A DNA stretch of 53,500 nt from Flavobacteriales bacterium UBA1937 (GCA_002337005.1 DDFD01000081.1:1-53500), one strand, 5' to 3'. Positions 1 through 7,372 are shown, counted from the first letter of the stretch. Notes: generated by a model from the sequence alone, not told the origin. Numbers and translations: made by a program.

Positions 1-170
1 GTAGGATCTACAATGGCTAATCTTTCGTGTGAAAAAACTGTTTTTTCTGACTGAAAAATTCCGCTCCAATCTGGTCCTCTGTGTCTTATTTTTTTAGACA
101 TTTCTAAGATTTGTGGTCTTAGTGTTTCTGTTTTTTGTTTTGCATCAAACAAGCATACAATTCCGCACAT
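1..170 (-). CDS. asnB: Asparagine synthetase (glutamine-hydrolysing), N-terminal part only
   Basis: Read on the minus strand from the ATG at 170, the window edge cuts the gene after 56 codons. The protein begins MCGIV, which places Cys2 as the N-terminal nucleophile of a class II glutamine amidotransferase domain. The family motif RHRGPD follows at residues 29-34 and HERLAIVDP at 48-56, both standard in AsnB. The enzyme makes asparagine from aspartate, ATP and glutamine; the synthetase domain lies outside the window. A perfect -7 box is found 51 bases upstream of the start. Paralogues of AsnB also amidate sugars in surface polysaccharide clusters, so a biosynthetic rather than housekeeping role cannot be excluded from this fragment. 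Confidence 0.9.
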   Translation of the reverse strand, partial: MCGIVCLFDAKQKTETLRPQILEMSKKIRHRGPDWSGIFQSEKTVFSHERLAIVDP

Positions 171-220
171 AATTTTATATTGGTTGAGTAATAATTAATA
201 ATTTGATTAAATTTCTGTTG

Positions 221-228
221 CAAAAATA
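221..228 (-). promoter_or_regulatory. -7 promoter box for asnB
   Basis: The minus strand reads TATTTTTG, an exact match to the Bacteroidota -7 consensus TAnnTTTG, 50 bases before the asnB ATG. The surrounding 171-353 interval is very AT-rich and holds no gene. Confidence 0.6.
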
Positions 229-353
229 TACTTTACATTTAAAAATAAAAACAAAAATTTTAAATTAGTTTAAATTTTTAATTAAATTAAAGTTTTTTAG
301 AAATATTTTAATGTCAAACGCTTATTTAAAGAAAGTTGGTTAATTTTTTTAAG

Positions 354-1046
354 TTAAAGTGATTGATTTTTATAATGAGAAACCGAAATAATTTTGCCGT
401 TGTCTATAATTGAAACTGTTTTTTGGTTTTCCGAACTTTTTATTTCGAAGTTTAAAGTGGAGATTTCTATTTTTTCTTTTGAAAATAATTCGCCAATAAA
501 ATGTTTTTCTTCTACAGAAAACCGAAATCGAATAGGAAAATGATAAGGATTTCTAATGCGCAAATCCTTGTACCCAAAAACTACGGTAGCGTCTGTTCCT
601 AGTGGTGTGTAGCGATTTTCTTCGGTGTAAATATCTACAGAATGCTGATGTCTTTCTATAATTTCTAGCCGAGAAAGCATTGCCAAATGGAATAGTGCTC
701 CCGAAATTTGACACAAACCACCGCCAATTTGCTCTTGAAGTTGACCAGCTACCAAACTTCTCCCAGATTTGTAAATTTTCTTATTATTTGGATTTTCTAC
801 AATTTTCCAAAAAGAAAAAATTTCATTGGGATAAATTATAATTTGATTAATTTTTTCTGAGGCAATACTTAAGTTATGCTTCTTGTTTTCTAAAAATTCT
901 TGAGAGATAAAAGGCTGTTGAATAGCAATTTTGTAGGGCAAATCTTCCTCTGATTTTTTCGTGGCAAATGGAATTCTATTGAAGAAATCTTCAATTTTCC
1001 TGAAAGTTAATTTTACAAAAACTTTAATTTGCTTTTTAAAATTCAT
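354..1046 (-). CDS. VanW family protein
   Basis: The 230-residue protein carries the VanW core: PNEIFSFW (73-80), the glycine-rich GGGLCQ (108-113) and GTDATV (150-155), followed by an R-x-NP segment (about 165-168). VanW was named from a vancomycin-resistance cluster, but its biochemical role is unknown and most family members have nothing to do with resistance. There is no signal peptide or clear membrane segment. The ATG at 1046 overlaps the stop of the upstream methyltransferase as ATGA, so the two are translationally coupled at the end of the rsmB operon. The family call is safe; the function is not known. Confidence 0.85.
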   Translation of the reverse strand: MNFKKQIKVFVKLTFRKIEDFFNRIPFATKKSEEDLPYKIAIQQPFISQEFLENKKHNLSIASEKINQIIIYPNEIFSFWKIVENPNNKKIYKSGRSLVAGQLQEQIGGGLCQISGALFHLAMLSRLEIIERHQHSVDIYTEENRYTPLGTDATVVFGYKDLRIRNPYHFPIRFRFSVEEKHFIGELFSKEKIEISTLNFEIKSSENQKTVSIIDNGKIISVSHYKNQSL

Positions 1047-1720
1047 ATTTTTCTTAGTTCATAAATATGATAAGAAGTGAGGTTTTTCAGTAATCCAAAA
1101 TTAGACAATAGAAAATCAAATGTAAGAAAATATTTCCTGAAACGCTTTGGAATTCTGTGAATTGGAATCATTAAAATTCCAAATTTTCTTTTGATTTCGA
1201 ATTTATTTTTGATGAATTTTTCTATTTCTTTTTGATCAAAACTCAGTGAAGCGTGCCAGTTTTCTTGATTTTGATTGAGGATTTTTCTTCTGCTTTTTAC
1301 AGGAATATCAAAAATAAAAGTTCCATTTTTAGACAGAATTCGGTGAACTTCATCAATGGTTTTTATGAACATATCTTCATCAAGATGCATTATAAAATGA
1401 AATGTAAGACAACCTTGAAAGCTTTCTTTTTCAAAAGGTAATTCATTTGATTTTGCTTGAAAAAATTCTTTTTCTGGGAATTTTTTCCGAGCAATTTTCA
1501 ACATTTCTTCACTCGCGTCTGCACCAGTGGTAGCAAAATTGGTCAATCTTCCGCTTCCGCAAGCAAGGTCTAAAATCTTACCAGATTGCTTTTTGAAAAT
1601 TTTATTTAAAATTCTTCGCTCCTGAAAATCAATAAATTGACCGTAAGAATTCCCGAAACGATTTTCATCATATTCAGAAGCGAGTTGGTTGTAGTATTCA
1701 ATAATTTTTTCGATGGACAT
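1043..1720 (-). CDS. Class I SAM-dependent methyltransferase
   Basis: A 225-residue Rossmann-fold methyltransferase. Motif I reads LDLACGSGR (50-58), and the acidic residue that would bind the SAM ribose lies in GADAS (67-71). The central part with LPFEKESFQG and HFIMHLD resembles the methyltransferase type 11/25 group. The substrate cannot be told. I place the start at the ATG at 1720 (MSIEKI): the longer reading begins at a TTG inside the rsmB coding region. It is the middle gene of rsmB-methyltransferase-vanW, starting 5 bases after the rsmB stop and overlapping vanW by 4 bases. Confidence 0.85.
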   Translation of the reverse strand: MSIEKIIEYYNQLASEYDENRFGNSYGQFIDFQERRILNKIFKKQSGKILDLACGSGRLTNFATTGADASEEMLKIARKKFPEKEFFQAKSNELPFEKESFQGCLTFHFIMHLDEDMFIKTIDEVHRILSKNGTFIFDIPVKSRRKILNQNQENWHASLSFDQKEIEKFIKNKFEIKRKFGILMIPIHRIPKRFRKYFLTFDFLLSNFGLLKNLTSYHIYELRKI

Positions 1721-1724
1721 TTTT

Positions 1725-2927
1725 TTAGATTCTCTCAATCAAAGCCATGTAAAACCCATCAAAACCAAAACTTGGCATTACTTTTTCATCTTTTACCAAT
1801 TTAAAATCTGGATTGTTTTTTAGAAATTCTGCTACTTGTTCGTTATTTTCACTTGGCAAGATAGAACATGTAGCATAGACCAATTTACCACCTTTTCTGA
1901 TGATTTTAGAATAATCTTGCAGAATTTGCTGTTGTTCTTTTTTTATTCTATCAATAAAATCTTGGTCTATTTTCCATTTAGAATCTGGGTTTCTTTTCAG
2001 AACGCCTAATCCAGAACAAGGTGCGTCTATCAATAGTCTGTCTGCTTTTTCGTGCAATCTTTTGATGACTTTAGTATCGGTAATTTCTCTGGTTTCTATG
2101 TTGTGAGCACCGGCTCTTTTGGCGCGGCGTTTCAGTTCGGTTAACTTCCAACCGTGAATATCCATTGCAATAATTTGACCTTTATTTTCCATCATTGCAG
2201 CAAGGTGAAGCGTTTTTCCGCCAGCTCCTGCGCATGCATCTACTACACGCATTCCGGGTTTTACGTCTAGAAATTCTGCAATTTTTTGAGAACCAGCATC
2301 TTGTACCTCGAAAAGCCCGTCTTTAAAAGCAGAAGTTAAAAAAACATTTTTCTTTTCTTCTAATTGCACCGCATCTTTAAAACCATTGATGGTGAAACTT
2401 TCTACATTTTCGTGTTTTAGTTCTTCTATCAAATGTTTTGCAGAAGTTTTCAGAGAATTTGCTCTTAAGATAGTAGGCGCTTGTTCGTTCAATGCCATCA
2501 TTTCCTTTTCCCAATTGGTACCTAATTCTTTTTCTAAAGTTGCAGCCAACCATTCTGGAATAGAATGCTCAAAAGCTTTATTAGGAACGGTTCCTTTTTT
2601 TAGTTTGGTTAAAATATCGGCAATTTTAATACCATCAAATTCTTCAAATTTTTTGTAATGCGTTTTGCTCCAAAGCAAATAAGCGAGGATGAGTTTATAG
2701 ATGTTTCCAGGTTTTGCACCTTCGCCAATGTAATATTCTAGGCGTTTTTTCCAACGGATGATATTGTAGAAAATCTCCGAAACTACGGCTCTATCTTGGC
2801 TTCCCCATTTTCTATGAGCTTTTAGAAGTCTTTCTATAACTTTATCTGCATATTTATTTTTTTCAAAAAAAGTTTCTTGAAGCGAGTCGTGTATTCCGAT
2901 GAGGAGGTTTCTGTGAATTAGTTCCAT
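1725..2927 (-). CDS. rsmB: 16S rRNA (cytosine-C5)-methyltransferase, RsmB/Sun type
   Basis: A 400-residue member of the NOL1/NOP2/Sun family. An N-terminal NusB-like helical region (about 1-140) precedes the methyltransferase domain. The SAM-binding loop is ACAGAGGKT (231-239), and both family cysteines are present: Cys304 in DAPCSG and the catalytic Cys354 in ATCS. In E. coli RsmB methylates C967 of 16S rRNA; the exact target position here is inferred. The ATG at 2927 directly follows an exact -7 box, so its mRNA is likely leaderless. It heads a three-gene unit with a small methyltransferase and a VanW protein. Confidence 0.88.
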   Translation of the reverse strand: MELIHRNLLIGIHDSLQETFFEKNKYADKVIERLLKAHRKWGSQDRAVVSEIFYNIIRWKKRLEYYIGEGAKPGNIYKLILAYLLWSKTHYKKFEEFDGIKIADILTKLKKGTVPNKAFEHSIPEWLAATLEKELGTNWEKEMMALNEQAPTILRANSLKTSAKHLIEELKHENVESFTINGFKDAVQLEEKKNVFLTSAFKDGLFEVQDAGSQKIAEFLDVKPGMRVVDACAGAGGKTLHLAAMMENKGQIIAMDIHGWKLTELKRRAKRAGAHNIETREITDTKVIKRLHEKADRLLIDAPCSGLGVLKRNPDSKWKIDQDFIDRIKKEQQQILQDYSKIIRKGGKLVYATCSILPSENNEQVAEFLKNNPDFKLVKDEKVMPSFGFDGFYMALIERI

Positions 2928-3215
2928 TTTGCAAAAATACGGAATTTTTTGATGGAAGAGGGAAGTTGAAAGTTTGTCTTTCCTAAAAATTGATGATTAT
3001 TTTTAAGTTCAATAATTGCAACTTTATTGAGTTGGCAGATTCTGTCATCATATTCAAAAGGAAAAAATTCAAAAGGTTGTTCATAAATTTTCCATTTTCC
3101 AACAATCCAATCTGTATTTCTTAGAATTGTTTTCATTTGAAATAGGGTTTTTATTTTCAGTGTTTTTACACCCAAACAACAAAATTAAGGCAAAAACCCA
3201 TAAATGTTTCATCAT
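2918..3215 (-). pseudogene. Frameshifted lipoprotein with lipocalin-like start
   Basis: Two frames together make one recognisable protein. Frame one opens at ATG 3215 with MMKHLWVF, a hydrophobic stretch and a lipobox LLFGC (Cys16), then runs into a stop after 44 residues (last codons near 3081). The other frame continues with NTDWIVGKW, the usual first strand of lipocalin-like lipoproteins, followed by YDDRICQLNKVAIIEL. Removing a single base in between, for example from one of the two A5 runs near 3145-3170, would join them. The tail (IFAKWN then stop) runs through the rsmB promoter and overlaps the rsmB start, so the 3' end also looks eroded. A sequencing error in an A run would mimic the frameshift. 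Confidence 0.65.
2932..2939 (-). promoter_or_regulatory. -7 promoter box abutting the rsmB start
   Basis: The minus strand reads TATTTTTG, then four bases, then the rsmB ATG. Transcription would begin at about the A of the start codon. The box lies inside the 3' end of the broken lipoprotein reading frame. Confidence 0.6.
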
Positions 3216-3275
3216 TAAATTTTTCTTAAAATTAACAAAAATCAGTGTAATTCTGTGATTTCTGTGAGAAAACCA

Positions 3276-3283
3276 TAAATTTG
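3276..3283 (+). promoter_or_regulatory. -7 promoter box for yjdM
   Basis: TAAATTTG, an exact TAnnTTTG match, 17 bases before the yjdM ATG at 3301. Confidence 0.6.
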
Positions 3284-3300
3284 CAAAAATTAAAAAAATT

Positions 3301-3633
3301 ATGAGCGACTTGATGCCTTGCCCAAAATGCGGCAGCGAATTTACCTATGAACAAGATAATCTTTTGGTTTGTAGTCAATGTTTCCACGAGTTCGATCCTG
3401 CGGAAGTTGGCAATGAAGATAAAATTTTCGACAGCAACGGAAACGAATTACAAAATGGAGATTCTGTAGTAGTGATTAAAGATTTGCCAGTAAAAGGCGC
3501 ACCAAAACCTGTAAAAGCAGGAACTAAAGTAAAAAACATCAGATTAAGACCAGGTTCAGACCATAATATTGATTGTAAAATTGATGGTTTTGGAGCAATG
3601 GCTTTGAAGTCTGAATTTGTGAAGAAAGCGTAG
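3301..3633 (+). CDS. yjdM: YjdM/PhnA family zinc-ribbon protein
   Basis: A 110-residue protein with an N-terminal zinc ribbon (Cys7, Cys10, Cys24, Cys27 as CPKC and CSQC) and the C-terminal YjdM domain (VVIKDLPVKGAP, GTKVKNIRL, IDCKIDGFGAMALKSEFVKK). The family was once called PhnA because the E. coli gene lies near the phosphonate operon, but it is not phosphonoacetate hydrolase and its role is unknown. Length and sequence are typical. It is transcribed alone from its own promoter, with a strong hairpin terminator between it and the convergent ABC gene. Confidence 0.93.
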   Translation: MSDLMPCPKCGSEFTYEQDNLLVCSQCFHEFDPAEVGNEDKIFDSNGNELQNGDSVVVIKDLPVKGAPKPVKAGTKVKNIRLRPGSDHNIDCKIDGFGAMALKSEFVKKA

Positions 3634-3660
3634 TAAATATTATAAAAGTGAAGCCGTTTT

Positions 3661-3703
3661 TAACGGATTGCTTACTGCTTCGTATCTCGCAGTCGCAAAG
3701 ATA
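3661..3703 (-). repeat. REP-like dispersed palindrome
   Basis: On the minus strand this reads TCTTTGCGA, then CGAAGC, then AAGCAATCCGTT. The same ordered blocks recur at 5681-5730 (plus) and 6129-6176 (minus), so it is one copy of a dispersed family. Confidence 0.6.
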
Positions 3704-3887
3704 AAAAAAGGAAAAATTTGGACAGGGTTCTTTTCCAAGACTTTGATTGCAGAGATTATACCATGCTAATTTCAGTCCATTAAGGCAGAAAGGGAATTAA
3801 CCAAAAATTTCCTTACACTTTTTAGGGAATACAAAATTAGGAAAATTTTTATAAAAATAGATGTTAAATTTTCTGTAAAGATAATTT

Positions 3888-3930
3888 GAAAAGATTTGGA
3901 ACATTTTGTCCCAAATCTTTTCATTTTTTA
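3888..3930. terminator. Bidirectional terminator between yjdM and the ABC ATPase
   Basis: A long stem GAAAAGATTTGG pairs with CCAAATCTTTTC around a 10-11 base loop, followed by a T-run on the plus strand. It suits both convergent genes. Confidence 0.75.
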
Positions 3931-3939
3931 TACAATTTA

Positions 3940-4878
3940 CTAAAACTCAAATCGTATCTTGATGTTACCTTCTAATTTTTGTGAAGAATACATGACTAGA
4001 GGAATATTATTGATAAAAATTCTGTTCCAATAGTGGTTTCCTGCAAATCTACTGTCGGAAACGGTAGCTTCTTTTCCGTTTTCATCTAAAATAATCTGAT
4101 GTGGAAAAAAATGATTTTTAGAAATTTGAAGTTGATGTTTTTGTTCGTCTGTTATGGTGTTTACTTCGCCCAGAAGTTTGGCTACATAAGAATTGTAAGG
4201 GTTTTTAAAGGTTTCTTCTGCGCTGTCATTTTGAATCAATCTGCCTTCTTGCAAAACTACAATTTGGTCTATCCAAGGTAGAATTTCCTGAATTTCGTGG
4301 GTAGAAATAATTACAGAAAGATGATTTTCTTTCACATAATTAAACAATCTCTCTCTCAGTTCCATTTTTCTGGAATAATCTAGATTACTGAAAGGTTCGT
4401 CTAGCAGAAGTAACTTTGGCATTACAGAAAGCGCTCTTGCAATGGCAACTCGCTGCTGTTGACCACCACTTAAATTTTTAGGAAGCACATCAGCATAGTT
4501 TTCTAAACCTACTACTTCTAAAAGTTCTTCTACTTTTTGCTTTTTTTCTGCTAAATTGGTATTTGAGATAAATTTTCCTACATTTTCTTTTACTGTGAGA
4601 TATGGCATTAGATCATAATGCTGAGAAACCAATTTAAGCCCGAGTTCACCAGGAACAATGTTTCCTTTCGGACCGTAGAGTTTTTCGTTTTCTAAGAAAA
4701 TTTCGCCACTTTGCCAATCAATAAGACCATAGATAATATTGAGCAAGGTAGATTTACCACAACCGCTTTCGCCGGCCAAGGCAATAATTTTTCCTTTTTC
4801 TACAGAAAGGTTCAAATTTCTAAAAAGTGGATTTACAGAGGAATATCCGAAGTATAAGTTTCTTACAGTCAAAAGCAT
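3940..4878 (-). CDS. ABC transporter ATP-binding protein
   Basis: A 312-residue ATPase subunit with Walker A GESGCGKST (36-44), Q-loop VSQ (84-86), signature LSGGQ (136-140), Walker B LLLLDEP (156-162) and a STHE switch histidine. A C-terminal extension of about 90 residues resembles a degenerate regulatory or TOBE-like domain. It is closest in style to Fe/spermidine-type importer ATPases, but no permease or binding protein lies beside it, so the substrate is open. I start at the ATG at 4878; the TTG two codons upstream lies inside the -7 box. The -7 box is so close that the mRNA is likely leaderless. Confidence 0.88.
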   Translation of the reverse strand: MLLTVRNLYFGYSSVNPLFRNLNLSVEKGKIIALAGESGCGKSTLLNIIYGLIDWQSGEIFLENEKLYGPKGNIVPGELGLKLVSQHYDLMPYLTVKENVGKFISNTNLAEKKQKVEELLEVVGLENYADVLPKNLSGGQQQRVAIARALSVMPKLLLLDEPFSNLDYSRKMELRERLFNYVKENHLSVIISTHEIQEILPWIDQIVVLQEGRLIQNDSAEETFKNPYNSYVAKLLGEVNTITDEQKHQLQISKNHFFPHQIILDENGKEATVSDSRFAGNHYWNRIFINNIPLVMYSSQKLEGNIKIRFEF

Positions 4879-4881
4879 ATA

Positions 4882-4889
4882 CAAAAGTA
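4882..4889 (-). promoter_or_regulatory. -7 promoter box abutting the ABC ATPase start
   Basis: The minus strand reads TACTTTTG, three bases, then ATG. This exact TAnnTTTG match fixes the start codon, because the upstream TTG would be part of the promoter. Confidence 0.6.
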
Positions 4890-4967
4890 AGCATTCTGTA
4901 ATAAATTTTAAAAATTTGATGATAAATTTCTTATTTTAGCCAAAGAAATTTTTATAAAAATACAAAG

Positions 4968-5624
4968 ATGAAAAACAATTGGCTTACAATTTTTGCGGGT
5001 TTTGGTATAGCTGTTTTGGTGGTTGCATGTGGTAAAGACAAACCTATTACCAACGAATCAAATGAAGTTCTTACAAAAACAGATGGTGTTCTATACAAAG
5101 TAGATACGATGAACAGTAGAGTAGAATGGAAGGGGTATAAAGTGCTGAAATCTGATCAAACTACTCATTTCGGAACGATAAGATTTGAAAGTGGAGACAT
5201 TACGGTAAAAGAAGGAAAATTACAATCTGGTAAATTTGTAGCAGATATTAATACGCTAGAAAATATTGATTTGAAAGACAATCAAGAGATGAAATCTAAA
5301 CTTGAAGAACATCTGAAAAGTGCAGATTTTTTTGAAGTAGGAAAATTTCCGACTGCTTCTTATGAAATTACTAAAGTTACCGAATCTAAAAGTGGCGATT
5401 ATAATACGATTCTTGACGGAAATCTTACGATTAAAGGCATTACGAAACCAGTTCAGTTTAAAGCGAATGTTACCGTAGAAAACGGAAATGTAAGTATCGC
5501 AACAGAACCAACTGATATCAAAAGAGAAGATTATGGTTTGAAATTTGAGATTCCTTTTGAAAATGGATTACTCAATAAAGAGATTAATCTTCAAGTTTTG
5601 ATTAAGGCAATGGAGAGTAAGTAA
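4968..5624 (+). CDS. YceI family lipoprotein
   Basis: The 218-residue protein starts with a lipoprotein signal ending VVAC (Cys21), then a YceI-type lipocalin-like barrel: RVEWKGYKV, HFGTIRFESGDI, SGKFVADINTL, a DFFEVGKFPTASYEITKV segment, LTIKGITKPVQF and the closing REDYGLKFEIP. YceI proteins bind isoprenoid-type lipids in the cell envelope; E. coli YceI is induced by high pH. The lipid anchor means it acts on a membrane surface rather than free in the periplasm. It is monocistronic, with a terminator hairpin 25 bases after the stop. Confidence 0.92.
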   Translation: MKNNWLTIFAGFGIAVLVVACGKDKPITNESNEVLTKTDGVLYKVDTMNSRVEWKGYKVLKSDQTTHFGTIRFESGDITVKEGKLQSGKFVADINTLENIDLKDNQEMKSKLEEHLKSADFFEVGKFPTASYEITKVTESKSGDYNTILDGNLTIKGITKPVQFKANVTVENGNVSIATEPTDIKREDYGLKFEIPFENGLLNKEINLQVLIKAMESK

Positions 5625-5648
5625 TTAAAAAAATCAAGTATAAAAATA

Positions 5649-5678
5649 GGAACTCGCAGTTTTGTGAGTTCCTTTTTT
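5649..5678 (+). terminator. Terminator after the YceI gene
   Basis: Stem GGAACTC / GAGTTCC with a 10-base loop and a run of six T. Confidence 0.8.
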
Positions 5679-5680
5679 GT

Positions 5681-5730
5681 GTCGTCTTTGCAAGGAGAAT
5701 AACGTAATGAAGCGACGAAGCAATCTGTTG
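5681..5730 (+). repeat. REP-like dispersed palindrome
   Basis: Reads GTCTTTGCAAGGA, then GAAGCGACGAAGCAATCTG. It shares ordered blocks with the copies at 3661-3703 and 6129-6176 in the opposite orientation. Confidence 0.65.
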
Positions 5731-5802
5731 TTTTTCTAGAATTAAAAAAAGTAATGATGAAAAATAGAATTAATAATTTCAAGAAATACGAATAACAAGA
5801 AA

Positions 5803-5815
5803 GCCACGAAGTGGC
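5803..5815. repeat. GCCAC-GAA-GTGGC mini-hairpin, copy 1
   Basis: A perfect 5-bp palindrome with a GAA loop. An identical 13-mer occurs at 7329-7341. Confidence 0.6.
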
Positions 5816-5820
5816 GAGAT

Positions 5821-5898
5821 CAATAGCATTGGACGAAACAAAGTGAAGCCCAATGTAAGAAATCAATAGCATTGGGCGAAGCAAAGTGAAGCCCAATG
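5821..5898. repeat. Two-copy palindromic repeat with 43-bp period
   Basis: Two near-identical 35-bp units start at 5821 and 5864. Each begins CAATAGCATTGG and ends AAGTGAAGCCCAATG. In the second, ATTGGGC (5871-5877) pairs with GCCCAAT (5891-5897); the first copy has a substitution in its left arm. Confidence 0.75.
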
Positions 5899-5909
5899 AA
5901 AAAATTGGT

Positions 5910-5948
5910 AATTTTTAGGAAGGTGCGAAGCACCGAAATCTAAAAATT
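5910..5948. repeat. Nested cruciform
   Basis: Outer arms AATTTTTAG and CTAAAAATT (9 bp, perfect) enclose an inner hairpin GGTGC-GAA-GCACC. The GAA loop matches the mini-hairpin style seen at 5803 and 7329. Confidence 0.7.
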
Positions 5949-5983
5949 ATTTTTTTTGAAACCTCAAAAAAACAAAAACGTGA

Positions 5984-6087
5984 ATTCTAGCCCTGATTGC
6001 AGTGTAAATCCTGTTATTGCGGGCAAAAAATGGGATTGCTTCGCTTTGCTTGCAATGACAGATTGTAACGGAAAGCAGGACTGAAAG
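5984..6087 (+). repeat. Bipartite dispersed element, copy A
   Basis: A left arm ending GTAAATCCT and a right arm GATTGTAACGGAAAGCAGGA flank a variable insert. The insert is a 10-bp stem CTGTTATTGC (6011-6020) / GCAATGACAG (6052-6061) containing a REP-like core with GATTGCTTCGC. A relative with the same arms but another insert lies in reverse orientation at 42464-42563. Confidence 0.6.
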
Positions 6088-6128
6088 TGAAAAATGACCA
6101 AAAACGTCTTGCTTCAAAAAAAATCAAC

Positions 6129-6176
6129 GGATTGCTTTGTTATTTCGCTACGCTTCATTCCTTGCAAAGACAGGGT
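6129..6176 (-). repeat. REP-like dispersed palindrome
   Basis: On the minus strand: TGTCTTTGCAAGGA, then GAAGCGTAGCG, then AAAGCAATCCGTT. It is the reverse-oriented partner of the unit at 5681-5730. Confidence 0.65.
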
Positions 6177-6209
6177 GAAATTCTCTAGATATTTTTCAAA
6201 TTAAAATTG

Positions 6210-6217
6210 TATTTTTG
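6210..6217 (+). promoter_or_regulatory. -7 promoter box for pheS
   Basis: TATTTTTG, an exact -7 consensus match, 21 bases before the pheS ATG at 6239. A possible TTG start at 6215 falls inside it, which argues for the ATG. Confidence 0.6.
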
Positions 6218-6238
6218 CAATTCGTAATATTTTACACG

Positions 6239-7249
6239 ATGTTAGAAAAAATAGAGGAACTATTAGTAGAGGTAAATTCGTTTCAAACGCAGAACAAAGA
6301 CGAAATAGAGCAATTTCGTATTAAGTTTAATGGGAAAAAAGGAATTTTAAATGATTTTTTTGAAAAATTTAAAGAAGTTCCAAACGAACAGAAAAAAGAT
6401 TTTGGTCAAAAAATCAACACCTTAAAACAAGCGGTAAACAGTAAACTAGAAGAACTTAAAGAAGCTACTTCTAGCCAAATTATTATAGAAAAAGAAGATC
6501 TTACAAAACCTGCTTTTCCTTTGGAGTTGGGTTCTAGACATCCTATTAATTTGGTGAAAAACAGAATTATAGAAATTTTTAAATCTATTGGTTTTGCGGT
6601 GGCAGACGGACCAGAGATAGAGGATGATTGGCATAATTTCACGGCACTTAATTTGCCAGAATATCATCCTGCAAGAGATATGCAAGATACCTTCTTTATT
6701 GAAACCAATCCTGATGTTTTGTTGAGAACACATACTTCTTCGGTACAAATCAGACATATGGAAGAAAATAAACCACCTCTTAGAATTCTTTCTCCAGGGA
6801 GAGTTTTCCGTAATGAAGCGGTTTCTTCTCGTTCGCATTGTATTTTCCATCAAATAGAAGGTTTGTATATTGATGAAAATGTGAGTTTTGCTGATTTGAA
6901 ACAGACCATTCAGTTTTTTACTACAGAACTTTTCGGGAAGTCGAAAATTAGAATGAGACCTTCTTATTTCCCTTTTACAGAACCAAGTGCAGAAGTAGAT
7001 GTTTATTGGGGCTTAAACTCTGAAACAGATTACAGAATTACCAAAGGAACTGGTTGGCTAGAAATTATGGGTTGCGGAATGGTGGATCCTGCCGTTCTTA
7101 AAAATGTAAATATTGATGCAGATAAATATTCTGGTTATGCCTTCGGAATGGGAATTGAGAGAATTGTAATGCTTCTTTATCAAATGAGCGACATCAGAAT
7201 GTTCTTCGAAAATGATAAGAGAATGTTACAACAATTCGGACATCTTTAA
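6239..7249 (+). CDS. pheS: Phenylalanine--tRNA ligase alpha subunit
   Basis: The 336-residue protein has the N-terminal coiled-coil tRNA-binding region (about 1-85) and the class II synthetase catalytic domain: LGSRHPINLVKNRI, the motif 2 region with RTHTSSVQIR and FRNEAVSSRSHCIFHQIEG, and motif 3 GFGIERI-type YAFGMGIERIVML near the C terminus. It charges tRNA-Phe as an alpha2-beta2 enzyme with PheT, which is not adjacent here (usual for many Bacteroidota). The start is the ATG at 6239 (MLEKIEELL), just after the -7 box. A strong terminator follows at 7391. Confidence 0.97.
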   Translation: MLEKIEELLVEVNSFQTQNKDEIEQFRIKFNGKKGILNDFFEKFKEVPNEQKKDFGQKINTLKQAVNSKLEELKEATSSQIIIEKEDLTKPAFPLELGSRHPINLVKNRIIEIFKSIGFAVADGPEIEDDWHNFTALNLPEYHPARDMQDTFFIETNPDVLLRTHTSSVQIRHMEENKPPLRILSPGRVFRNEAVSSRSHCIFHQIEGLYIDENVSFADLKQTIQFFTTELFGKSKIRMRPSYFPFTEPSAEVDVYWGLNSETDYRITKGTGWLEIMGCGMVDPAVLKNVNIDADKYSGYAFGMGIERIVMLLYQMSDIRMFFENDKRMLQQFGHL

Positions 7250-7328
7250 GAGTGGGAGAATTGTAGAGTTGTAGAATTAGAGTGATAAAAATAATAGCGT
7301 TAAAGACTTTAAATTAAATCAAAATTGA

Positions 7329-7372
7329 GCCACGAAGTGGCGACTTAATAAAGGATAGGATAAAATCCTATC
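7329..7372. repeat. Two mini-palindromes downstream of pheS
   Basis: GCCAC-GAA-GTGGC at 7329-7341 is identical to 5803-5815. GATAGGAT-AAA-ATCCTATC at 7354-7372 is a perfect 8-bp palindrome. The stretch just before (about 7254-7282) is an 8-nt-period GAATTGTA-type repeat. Confidence 0.65.

Larger units (their letters stand above)
3634..3939. other. 306-bp intergenic region with a REP-like palindrome and a terminator
   Basis: No gene is visible. It holds a REP-like repeat near 3661-3703, an AT-rich middle with no reading frame of note, and a strong bidirectional terminator hairpin at 3888-3930. Confidence 0.6.
5625..6238. other. 614-bp non-coding repeat nest between the YceI gene and pheS
   Basis: Apart from the YceI terminator at its left end and the pheS promoter at its right end, this interval consists of short palindromes and dispersed repeats: a REP-like unit at 5681, a GCCAC-GAA-GTGGC mini-hairpin at 5803, two 43-bp-spaced ATTGGGC/GCCCAAT units at 5821-5898, a nested cruciform at 5910-5948, a bipartite element at 5984-6087 and another REP-like unit at 6129. 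No convincing gene is present; the open frame on the minus strand across 5591-5896 is made of the repeats. Confidence 0.75.

Noticed and set aside
354..1046. Vancomycin-resistance determinant
   Set aside because: Only VanW is present, without ligase, dehydrogenase or dipeptidase genes; the family is widespread in sensitive Gram-negative bacteria.
5591..5896. A 101-codon open frame on the minus strand after the YceI gene
   Set aside because: It is made almost wholly of the palindromic repeat units and reads across the YceI terminator; no promoter or family similarity.
5821..5898. Possible CRISPR-like repeats
   Set aside because: Only two units with a nearly identical spacer region, arms palindromic throughout, no cas genes anywhere in the window.
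6446..6853. 135-codon frame opposite pheS
   Set aside because: Antisense to a complete, well-conserved PheS; shadow.
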